This document shows positions 45,634 to 51,320 of a stretch of DNA of 51,320 nt, piece by piece. Source of the stretch: Streptococcus parasanguinis (GTDB lineage: Bacteria; Bacillota; Bacilli; Lactobacillales; Streptococcaceae); the NCBI RefSeq assembly GCF_016648855.1, contig NZ_JACLQU010000018.1, forward strand, positions 1-51,320, read 5' to 3'. A program made the translations under genes and the position numbers. How positions within the stretch are numbered: position 1 is the first letter of the stretch; every line of letters begins with the position of its first letter. The notes under the pieces are model-generated. The model did not search any database, was not told the DNA's origin, and worked only from the letters and a program-made list of their open reading frames with translations.

Positions 45634-46122
45634 ATGAAAAAGATTATTTACATTCTTACAATATTTTCTGCACTATTATTTTTATTTGCTTGTTCAAAAA
45701 ACTCCTCAGAACCAAAATCATTTGAAGATTATATCTCCACTACAGATTTCACTGACTTTAAATATGATTCAGAAAATGACATTTATATTGTTAGCATTGA
45801 TTTAAATAGCTCTATCAGTGATGAAAATGCAATTCAAAACTTTAATGATTCAATTTACGATGTTATCCATGCTGATTCAAAACCAGATAAAGATGTTGTT
45901 TTTAGGGCTTGGGATGGTAGTATAGCCGCCTCATTAGTTTATTTTAAAAAGGATAAATTTAATTCATTAGCTGATGAAGTTTTCAATTCTACAAGTACAT
46001 ATTTAAAAGCTGATGGATGGCAACCAATATCAAAATTCGGGCAATACCAGGAATCAAATGATCATTCTGATGATTCAACAACTGAAAATTTATTATTTAA
46101 TCTTGCTATGATTAGTAAATAA
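45634..46122 (+). CDS. Small lipoprotein of unknown function
   Basis: Not recognised. The 162-residue protein has a lipoprotein signal peptide (MKKIIYILTIFSALLFLF then the lipobox Cys at about 20, LFACSKN) and an acidic, Ser/Asp-rich mature part. ATG 45634 matches the signal and has GGTGAG upstream. The gene is very AT-rich compared with its neighbours and lies between the 34-bp direct repeats upstream of mnmE, which suggests insertion of foreign DNA. Confidence 0.75.
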   Translation: MKKIIYILTIFSALLFLFACSKNSSEPKSFEDYISTTDFTDFKYDSENDIYIVSIDLNSSISDENAIQNFNDSIYDVIHADSKPDKDVVFRAWDGSIAASLVYFKKDKFNSLADEVFNSTSTYLKADGWQPISKFGQYQESNDHSDDSTTENLLFNLAMISK

Positions 46123-46153
46123 AATAAGAACAATTTATTCTTATCAATTATTT

Positions 46154-46313
46154 AAGTTATTTATGAAACTTTCCGCTGTGAGTAAAGTGCCTAGATCAAT
46201 TAAGTTCTAGGCACACGGAATTATTGAGACCTTAGGCTCAATAATTAGTCATGGAACTTCGAAGAAGTTCGCTGACGTCCGAACTCACATAAGGAAAGTT
46301 TTTTTAATGACTT
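46154..46313. repeat. Modular palindromic repeat, copy 2 (long form)
   Basis: Ends AACTTTCC and GGAAAGTT are inverted with further partial complement outside. Inside are GTGCCTAGA/TCTAGGCAC, AATTATTGAG/CTCAATAATT and a module with GGAACTTCG, GAAGTTCGCTGACGTCC and CTCAC. It lies between the lipoprotein gene and the mnmE promoter and is in the opposite orientation to copy 3. Confidence 0.8.
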
Positions 46314-46374
46314 TTCTTCAATTAAGTTCTCTTAATATTTTTTAATAGATAAAAGTTTACTTTTCAAAAGTTTT

Positions 46375-46408
46375 AAAACCTTGCCCGTCTGCTGACTTTA
46401 CGATAGAA
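46375..46408 (+). repeat. 34-bp direct repeat, right copy, with the mnmE promoter
   Basis: Identical to 45524-45557. TTGCCC (46380-46385) and TAGAAT (46403-46408 plus the next base) are 17 bp apart and end just before an ATG at 46414; transcription should begin near 46415. Confidence 0.85.
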
Positions 46409-46440
46409 TAGAGATGAATCTACAGGAAAAGAGAAATGAC

Positions 46441-47814
46441 ATGATTACTAAAGAATTTGATACCATTGCTGCCATCTCGACTCCTCTTGGTGAGGGGGCA
46501 ATCGGGATCGTCCGCTTGAGCGGAACAGACAGCTTTGCCATTGCGCAAAAGATCTTCAAAGGGAAAGATTTAAGCAAGGTCGCTAGCCACACCCTCAACT
46601 ACGGTCATATCGTAGATCCAGATAAGGACGAGATCCTCGACGAAGTCATGGTTGGAGCCATGCGCTCGCCGAAGACCTTCACCCGTGAAGACATCATCGA
46701 GATCAATACCCACGGCGGGATTGCTGTGACCAATGAAATCCTGCAGCTGGTCATCCGTGAAGGAGCTCGTTTGGCTGAACCTGGTGAATTTACCAAGCGG
46801 GCCTTTCTGAACGGTCGGGTCGATTTAACCCAGGCAGAAGCCGTCATGGACATCATTCGCGCCAAGACCGACAAGGCTATGAACATCGCCGTTAAACAGT
46901 TGGACGGCTCTCTGTCTGACCTCATCAACAACACGCGCCAAGAGATCCTCAATACCCTGGCCCAGGTCGAAGTCAATATCGACTATCCTGAGTACGATGA
47001 TGTCGAAGAAGCAACCACTGAGATCATCCGCGAAAAGACCAGTGAATTTGAAGCCCTCTTGACCAACCTCCTCAAGACTGCCCGTCGCGGTAAGATCTTG
47101 CGTGAAGGGATTTCTACTGCTATCATCGGTCGTCCAAACGTCGGCAAGTCTAGCCTCCTCAATAATCTTCTTCGCGAAGAAAAAGCCATCGTGACCGATA
47201 TCGAAGGAACCACTCGGGACGTTATCGAGGAATACGTCAACATCAACGGGGTTCCCCTCAAACTAGTCGATACAGCCGGGATCCGGGAAACCGAAGACAT
47301 CGTCGAGCAAATTGGTGTCGAACGTTCGAAAAAAGCCCTCAAGGAAGCTGATCTGGTCCTCCTCGTCCTCAATGCCAGCGAACCCCTGACTGATCAAGAT
47401 CGCCAGCTCCTTGAAATCTCTCAAGATAGCAACCGCATCATTCTCCTCAATAAGGTCGACCTACCAGAGAAGATCGAAATCGACCAACTGCCGGAAGATC
47501 ATATCAAGATTTCCGTTCTGAAAAACCAAAACATCGATCAAATTGAAGACCGGATCAACGCCCTCTTCTTTAAAAATGCAGGTCTGGTCGAGCAAGATGC
47601 GACTTATCTCTCAAATGCCCGTCACATCTCTCTGATCGAGAAAGCTGTTGAAGCCCTGCAAGCTGTCAACGAAGGCTTGGCTCTAGGTATGCCGGTTGAC
47701 CTGCTTCAAGTCGACCTCACCCGCACCTGGGAAATCCTCGGAGAAATCACAGGGGACGCTGCACCTGATGAGCTCATTACCCAACTCTTCAGCCAGTTCT
47801 GTCTTGGTAAATAA
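46441..47814 (+). CDS. mnmE: tRNA uridine-5-carboxymethylaminomethyl modification GTPase
   Basis: With MnmG it modifies U34 of several tRNAs. From ATG 46441 the protein is 457 residues, matching streptococcal MnmE ([20 protein letters not shown]). It has the N-terminal tetrahydrofolate-binding domain, helical domain, an inserted G domain with GRPNVGKSS (about 229-237), DTAGIRET (about 274-281) and NKVD (about 341-344), and the essential C-terminal CLGK. An ATG at 46414 is in frame but coincides with the predicted transcription start. The gene is flanked on both sides by the modular palindromic repeat. Confidence 0.96.
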   Translation: MITKEFDTIAAISTPLGEGAIGIVRLSGTDSFAIAQKIFKGKDLSKVASHTLNYGHIVDPDKDEILDEVMVGAMRSPKTFTREDIIEINTHGGIAVTNEILQLVIREGARLAEPGEFTKRAFLNGRVDLTQAEAVMDIIRAKTDKAMNIAVKQLDGSLSDLINNTRQEILNTLAQVEVNIDYPEYDDVEEATTEIIREKTSEFEALLTNLLKTARRGKILREGISTAIIGRPNVGKSSLLNNLLREEKAIVTDIEGTTRDVIEEYVNINGVPLKLVDTAGIRETEDIVEQIGVERSKKALKEADLVLLVLNASEPLTDQDRQLLEISQDSNRIILLNKVDLPEKIEIDQLPEDHIKISVLKNQNIDQIEDRINALFFKNAGLVEQDATYLSNARHISLIEKAVEALQAVNEGLALGMPVDLLQVDLTRTWEILGEITGDAAPDELITQLFSQFCLGK

Positions 47815-47840
47815 ATCTATTTTAAGATCATATACTCTTA

Positions 47841-47978
47841 GAGACTTTCCTTAGGTGAGTACGGACGTCAGCGAACTTCGAAGAAGTTCCATGACTTAGT
47901 TTTGAATCTAACGTTTCAAAACTCCCGAGTGCTTGAAACAACAATGTTTCAAGCACTTTTCTCACGGCGGAAAGTCTC
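47841..47978. repeat. Modular palindromic repeat, copy 3 (long form, inverted)
   Basis: Perfect 10-bp inverted ends GAGACTTTCC/GGAAAGTCTC. Read on the minus strand the modules follow the order of copy 2: a hairpin AGTGCTTGAAACA/TGTTTCAAGCACT, a hairpin AGTTTTGAA/TTCAAAACT, then GGAACTTC, GAAGTTCGCTGACGTCC and CTCACC. It lies 27 bp after mnmE. Confidence 0.85.
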
Positions 47979-48068
47979 AAATATTTCTTTCAAAATAGAA
48001 TTTAGTTTACAGCTATAGTATCACTCAGTTTATACAAAAGTAGAAAAACAATGTGTCCAAAATAACAA

Positions 48069-48105
48069 AAATGCGTATGTGTCCAAACATACGCATTCTT
48101 TTTTT
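48069..48105 (-). terminator. Terminator after the PrsW-type gene
   Basis: AATGCGTATG and CATACGCATT form a 10-bp stem around TGTCCAAA with T-rich flanks on both sides, three bases from the stop codon at 48109. It can also serve mnmE from the other strand. Confidence 0.8.
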
Positions 48106-48108
48106 GTT

Positions 48109-48921
48109 TTATTTTTCTTGTTCTAATCGCTCGACGGTCTGATACGCTTGGTAGATCAGGAAGAGCCCAGTAGCATTCAAGACTGGAATCGCAATAGGCA
48201 ACTCGGTCACGATTTGTGAGAAGGGTGAATTGCCAACAAAATGAAGTCCAAACCCAGCTACTAAATATCCCCAGCCTGCTAGAGCTAGATCCTTGCGTCC
48301 TCTGCTTGCTTGGACAATTAGGAAGAGCCCCAGCATCACAAGTCCTGTGTAGACCCAGTGAGACATGGGCGCATTGGCCACACGACCGAGAATCCCTGAC
48401 ACCGTGTAAGAGAAACCTTCCGGCAGATCCTGACGGATATAGGCAAAATCCTCCACGATCTGGAAACCAAGACCTGAGGCAATCGCCAAGAGGAAGATCG
48501 ACTTGATGCGACGGACACTGAACAAATAGAGGACAAAGAAGATTGGAATCAACTTAAAGGGTTCCTCAAAGAGGGGCGCAGCGATGGCACTCTCGTACTG
48601 GTTCCAAAAGTCGCTATTTGGAGCGATCGCTTGAATCATGTCATGGAAATAGGTATTGGCAAAGCTAGACAACCAACCGGCAACAAAGCCTCCACCTAGT
48701 AGAGAAAAGAGCACCGGTACCCATGACAACTTCCACTTCTTGGCAAAGTGAAAGAGAGCCCAAACAGCAGGAAGTGCATAGACCAAAAGGATCAAGGTCG
48801 AAAGTCCCACGATCCCGTACTGGCTGCCAGACATCCAGCCTTCTGTCAGTGACTGGGTCTCATAGGCTAGGCCGATCGCTAGCAAGAGTAAATAGAGAAA
48901 CAAAATCAATTTGCGTTTCAT
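48109..48921 (-). CDS. PrsW-type intramembrane glutamic protease
   Basis: A 270-residue membrane protein with about eight helices and the PrsW/CAAX-protease-like signature: FEEPFKLIP (about 124-132, two Glu), a central GLGFQIVEDFAYI and SHWVYTGLV (about 187-195, His). Bacillus PrsW cleaves an anti-sigma factor; here the substrate is unknown. ATG 48921 starts with a basic segment and AGAAAGG upstream; the open frame to 48984 is not needed. Confidence 0.87.
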   Translation of the reverse strand: MKRKLILFLYLLLLAIGLAYETQSLTEGWMSGSQYGIVGLSTLILLVYALPAVWALFHFAKKWKLSWVPVLFSLLGGGFVAGWLSSFANTYFHDMIQAIAPNSDFWNQYESAIAAPLFEEPFKLIPIFFVLYLFSVRRIKSIFLLAIASGLGFQIVEDFAYIRQDLPEGFSYTVSGILGRVANAPMSHWVYTGLVMLGLFLIVQASRGRKDLALAGWGYLVAGFGLHFVGNSPFSQIVTELPIAIPVLNATGLFLIYQAYQTVERLEQEK

Positions 48922-49036
48922 AAAAGACCTTTCTAAAGTGAAATGAAAAAGGCTGGAAGCCCAGTCTTTTCCGAGTACTATCATTGTAACAGGATCAGCT
49001 TAAAAAAACAATAAACTGAGCTCTCAAATCCAGTTC

Positions 49037-50005
49037 CTACTTCAATACAGCCAGGATCTGACGAATCATGTCTGGATCCCCGTCTGGCAATGTCACCGTT
49101 TCAGCATGGTCCAAGATCCCTTGGGTAAATTGCGTCATAAACTCTTCACTATTGAGTTCATCTGCAGACTGTTGCCAGTGGCTCGGTACAGGGTAGATAG
49201 TGACTGTCCCATCACCGTTGGATGCATAAGTGATATTTCCTTCTGCTGAATAAGAACCAAACAGATGACGCACATCTTTTGGATAATCGACACCCAAGCC
49301 ACCATTATAAATCTTTGTTCCAGCTGCACTATTTGAAATATTTAATTCTGATGGCACGTTCTTGATCACATAAGCCCAGACTCGCGCAGCTTCGACCTGA
49401 GCAGCGGTGTAGCCTGGATAATCATTCTGGTATGCCTTCTTCGAAGACTTGACCTCACCATCCGAACGAGTATTCCACTTCTTGGCCTTACTCGTCTTAG
49501 ACGTACTACTGCTATCGTCTGTATCTACTTGCTCCTGATCTTTAGGTTGCTCTTTCTTGCGATAGTAGAAATTGTCATCATCGCCATAAGCCGGTGACTG
49601 ACCAGCCCAGATCCGATCCTTGGACTTATCCGAAGCATCATCTTTGCCCGCTTTCTGACCTTTTGGAAGAAGCAAGAGACCATAGCCTCCAACACCTGAC
49701 TTGGCACTAACCGTCATCTCAGCGATCTGGTCCTTCTGCTTAAAGCTCGATACATCAAGCTCAACATCCTCGCTGACCAAGCCCTTGTCATCAAAGACCA
49801 GCTCATTGCCACGCCCATCAATCCAAGTTCCTTTGATACTCGAGTAGTCCTTAGCCTTGATCGCTTTCAAGTCCATGCCAGATTGTTTCTTTTCTGAAGT
49901 GCTGGTCTGCTTGGTCTCCGAACTCTTAGGCATCACCGTCCTCTGAGGACGACCACACGAAGCCAAGACCAAAGCAGAAAGCACAATCAAAAAACCTTTT
50001 TTCAT
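49037..50005 (-). CDS. Streptococcal lipoprotein with a DUF6287-like region
   Basis: A 322-residue lipoprotein: signal peptide with lipobox LVLASCG (Cys at about 17), a low-complexity Ser/Thr/Lys linker, MDLKAIKAKDYSSIKGTWIDGRGNE (about 44-67, the start of a beta-rich DUF6287-like domain), a second disordered Asp/Ser/Lys stretch (about 135-195) and a C-terminal globular domain (about 198-322) with YTAAQVEAARVWAY and YPVPSHWQQ. Function unknown; probably cell-wall associated. Confidence 0.82.
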   Translation of the reverse strand: MKKGFLIVLSALVLASCGRPQRTVMPKSSETKQTSTSEKKQSGMDLKAIKAKDYSSIKGTWIDGRGNELVFDDKGLVSEDVELDVSSFKQKDQIAEMTVSAKSGVGGYGLLLLPKGQKAGKDDASDKSKDRIWAGQSPAYGDDDNFYYRKKEQPKDQEQVDTDDSSSTSKTSKAKKWNTRSDGEVKSSKKAYQNDYPGYTAAQVEAARVWAYVIKNVPSELNISNSAAGTKIYNGGLGVDYPKDVRHLFGSYSAEGNITYASNGDGTVTIYPVPSHWQQSADELNSEEFMTQFTQGILDHAETVTLPDGDPDMIRQILAVLK

Positions 50006-50292
50006 ATCAATCTCCCTTCACACACCTACTATTTTAGAAAAATAAGAAAGGAGAGTCAAAGAAAAAGAGGAGGGGGAGAATAAATTAATGACATAAAAGT
50101 CTGTAAAATTATTATTTGAGTTTCTAAAGAAAAAGAAGCTCAATGTATCGAGCTCCTAGACCATCATTTTTTGTTTTTCTTGTTTTGGGATCATTCGAAA
50201 GAACACAGCTCTAAAACAAGGAAACATTGATACTATCAACTCCACACATCCTACATAGACAGTTTCCCTTATTTTTTTAATATGCTTCAAAA
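50006..50292. other. Intergenic region holding an isolated CRISPR repeat
   Basis: This 287-bp AT-rich region contains the CRISPR repeat at 50182-50217 and, on the minus strand just after it, a weak hairpin GAGCTC/GAGCTT with T residues (about 50130-50152) that could be a terminator. On the side before the repeat is TTGATAGTATCAA, a palindrome. No gene or second repeat is visible. Confidence 0.7.
50182..50217 (-). CRISPR. Single type II-A CRISPR repeat (36 bp, isolated)
   Basis: On the minus strand it begins GTTTTAGAGCTGTGTT and ends TCGAATGATCCCAAAAC, the form of streptococcal Cas9-linked repeats (S. thermophilus CRISPR3 and S. pyogenes type); it differs from the first at a few positions. 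No second repeat occurs 30 bp on either side and no cas gene is in the window. It is in the 3' flank of the unknown ORF 50293-50580, same strand. Confidence 0.85.
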
Positions 50293-50580
50293 CTATATCT
50301 TGTACAAATTATTTAATCTTTCTAACTCTAATACACTCATATATACTTCTACTCCAGTAACTACCCCCTTACTATAAATAATTCCACAAGAAAACACAAT
50401 CCTCTCCTGACTCAAAATATTTGACAATACTACAAATGATTCCAAAACATAATCCTCTATAGTAATAAAACAATTATTTTCATCTTTAAAAAACTTTATA
50501 AATCCAATATCCTTACACCTATCACGTAAATGAAACCTAAGTGATCTTAAAAAAGAATCAAAAAACACATCATTTTCCAT
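50293..50580 (-). CDS. Unknown small protein (95 aa) upstream of the lone CRISPR repeat
   Basis: Not recognised. From ATG 50580 the protein is 95 residues, with AAAGGG six bases upstream; another ATG lies five codons earlier. It has a basic segment RSLRFHLRDRCKD (about 13-25) and a beta-rich remainder; no signal or membrane helix. A promoter TTGTAG-17-TATGAT on the minus strand precedes it and overlaps the divergent micro-ORF promoter. Very AT-rich. Its size and its place just before an isolated CRISPR repeat make it a candidate for a CRISPR-linked small protein, but nothing in the sequence proves that. Confidence 0.6.
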   Translation of the reverse strand: MENDVFFDSFLRSLRFHLRDRCKDIGFIKFFKDENNCFITIEDYVLESFVVLSNILSQERIVFSCGIIYSKGVVTGVEVYMSVLELERLNNLYKI

Positions 50581-50594
50581 AGAAAACCCTTTCA

Positions 50595-50630
50595 TTTTTT
50601 AAAAACATTCTGATATAATCATACAAAAAA
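50595..50630. promoter_or_regulatory. Overlapping divergent promoters
   Basis: TGATATAAT (TATAAT at 50613-50618) is an extended -10 for the plus-strand micro-ORF, and on the minus strand TATGAT (with TTGTAG 17 bp upstream) points to the ORF at 50293-50580. The two -10 boxes overlap, so the genes probably compete for polymerase. Confidence 0.6.
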
Positions 50631-50645
50631 TAAAGGAGAACTACA

Positions 50646-50728
50646 ATGAAAAAAAAATAATTATTTTTATCTTGTTAATCTTCTTAATCCTTTCTATTAT
50701 TGCAATTTATACATACTACATGTTCTAA
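50646..50728 (+). pseudogene. Micro-ORF for a hydrophobic peptide, frame broken at an A9 tract
   Basis: After AAGGAG and ATG (50646) nine A residues lead to an immediate TAA (50658-50660). With one more A the frame would continue through IIIFILLIFLIL and stop at 50728, giving a 27-residue very hydrophobic peptide of the kind found in type I toxins and small membrane peptides. The A9 run is a slippage site, so the ORF may be off by slippage (phase variation), rescued by slippage of polymerase or ribosome, or simply decayed. Confidence 0.6.
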
Positions 50729-50775
50729 AAAATAAAATAAAGAGATATTTTTGACACATGTAATATAATAAAATT

Positions 50776-50838
50776 GTTGAATAAATAGCTCAAGGATACA
50801 CTAAATCCCTAGAGGACTGTTGTCTTCTAGGGATTTTT
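50776..50838 (+). ncRNA. Candidate antitoxin RNA with terminator
   Basis: A TATAAT at 50764-50769 would start a transcript near 50776 that ends at the stem AAATCCCTAGA/TCTAGGGATTT followed by T residues (to about 50838), giving about 63 nt. It overlaps the 3' end of the minus-strand toxin-like ORF, the layout and size of Fst/par antitoxin RNA II. The -35 is poor, so this is a proposal. Confidence 0.4.
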
Positions 50839-50976
50839 ACGCTCTTTTTTGATTAACGAGTATTTTGAGGCTAAATGCCGACTATCCTCGTCATCCAACT
50901 ATTCACAAATGAAATATGCTAATACATTTGCCATAACGCTGAAGAAGAGGTCAAATAAGTTACTCACGACTCTCAC
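50827..50976 (-). pseudogene. Fst-like type I toxin ORF with an in-frame TAG
   Basis: From GTG 50976 (or GTG 50967) the minus strand reads MRVVSNLFDLFFSVMANVLA then YFICE, then TAG (50899-50901), then LDDEDSRHLASKYS to a stop at 50827. Known streptococcal small membrane toxins have a hydrophobic segment ending in YxCKWLD, so TAG stands where TGG (Trp) is expected. The single base change would truncate the peptide and perhaps inactivate it. The convergent hairpin at its 3' end supports a par-type locus. Confidence 0.5.
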
Positions 50977-51320
50977 TTTCTATCCTGCTCGGTAGGTCGT
51001 GATCAATTATCTTAGCTCATTTGCTTTCAATTTCTTTAGAGGGATAGTGGAAATTTTTTCTTTTATATAGATTGGCTAAAATAAATTCATCTGTGCAAAC
51101 GCTATTTTATAATGACACTAGAATTCAAGAAAAATGACCAGCCTCCTGTAAAGTACAGAAAACTGGTCGCATAAGAGGGTTTTCTCTTGTTCCATTATTG
51201 GGGTGCAGTTCCTAAACATGCTAAGTTTTTTGTGTGAAGATATATCAAAACTTTTTAAACCAATTCTTGATATACTCTAAGCATATATCCAGTAAGAATT
51301 TGATAAATAATAATACAATT
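50977..51320. other. AT-rich edge region, possible insertion-sequence remnant
   Basis: No long ORF is visible. GACCAG pairs with CTGGTC (about 51135-51170), and the minus strand reads an open stretch beginning RNCTPIMEQEKTLLCDQF (about 51115-51212) next to GGGGTGCAGTTCC, which resembles terminal parts of streptococcal insertion sequences. I cannot name a family. The last 60 bp hold promoter-like AT-rich sequence for whatever lies beyond the window. Confidence 0.4.

Noticed and set aside
47841..47853. Seven-base match (TTTCCTT plus AGG PAM) between the guide-like bases before the CRISPR repeat and the palindromic repeats
   Set aside because: Seven bases in AT-rich DNA are expected by chance many times per genome, and the match lies in the repeat arms, not at a gene start.
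50182..50260. tracrRNA gene instead of a CRISPR repeat
   Set aside because: The unit has the exact GTTTTAGAGC and CCCAAAAC ends of a repeat with no mismatched anti-repeat, and no nexus or terminator hairpins of tracrRNA follow.
50750..50770. TTGACA with TATAAT at 50751-50769 as one promoter
   Set aside because: The spacing is only 7 bp, so the two boxes cannot work together; TATAAT alone is considered for the antisense RNA.

Overview
This window looks like a chromosomal segment of a Streptococcus, most likely an oral species of the mitis/sanguinis side of the genus. The reasons are the gyrA-srtA pair divergent from a 328-residue lactate dehydrogenase, the parE/plsY divergent pair with parC, the ung-mutX-pyrC block, the rpiA-deoB-punA-deoD nucleoside cluster, and Gram-positive promoters with many extended -10 boxes. 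Species was not determined. Almost all genes are on the minus strand; plus-strand genes are ldh, plsY, a LysR regulator, a small lipoprotein gene, mnmE and one broken micro-ORF.

Layout. 1-4.5 kb: radC, a small unknown gene, sortase A and gyrA. 4.5-8.2 kb: ldh, a Nudix hydrolase, tRNA-Arg, rpsA, tRNA-Gln, tRNA-Tyr and a DUF2969 gene. 8.2-15.9 kb: ilvE (with an exact CodY box), parC, an ANT(6)-type nucleotidyltransferase, parE and plsY. 15.9-22.9 kb: two tandem paralogues of unknown function, a YrdC/Sua5-type protein, and leuABCD with an embedded DUF1294 gene behind a leucine leader peptide and attenuator. 23-30 kb: ypmS, ypmR, pyrC, mutX, ung, a polytopic glycosyltransferase-like protein and two small membrane proteins. 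30-33.8 kb: pyrE, pyrF, pyrD and pyrK as two units, each with a PyrR-type attenuator. 33.8-37.5 kb: a DUF6688-like membrane protein, a CpsY/MtaR-type LysR regulator and an AT-rich unknown gene. 37.6-45.4 kb: a nucleoside/ribose salvage cluster (rpiA, deoB, DUF1697, punA, clc, a glutamine amidotransferase, deoD, a protein with an RNPLAH motif, a sirtuin). 45.5-50 kb: a small lipoprotein, mnmE, a PrsW-type membrane protease and a second lipoprotein. 50-51.3 kb: an AT-rich tail with a 100-residue unknown ORF, one isolated 36-bp type II-A CRISPR repeat, a frameshifted hydrophobic micro-ORF and a candidate type I toxin-antitoxin locus with an in-frame TAG.

The most unusual signals lie between genes. 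(1) The lone CRISPR repeat sits in the likely 3' UTR of a small unknown gene, beside two toxin-like micro-ORFs, with no cas genes in view. (2) The parC and deoD leaders can fold into the same pseudoknot-like RNA with compensatory base changes. (3) A modular palindromic repeat occurs three times, two copies flanking mnmE in opposite orientation. (4) A 34-bp direct repeat containing the mnmE promoter flanks an inserted lipoprotein gene. (5) A near-identical 176-bp triple-hairpin element sits just after the stop codons of three minus-strand genes. (6) Three genes have a -10 box exactly 6 nt before ATG, predicting leaderless mRNAs.

The genes make a coherent physiological set: topoisomerase targets, pyrimidine synthesis, purine nucleoside salvage and branched-chain amino acid synthesis, with visible nutrient control (CodY boxes, a leucine attenuator, PyrR attenuators, a cre-like site). 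All calls come from reading the sequence; no database search was made.
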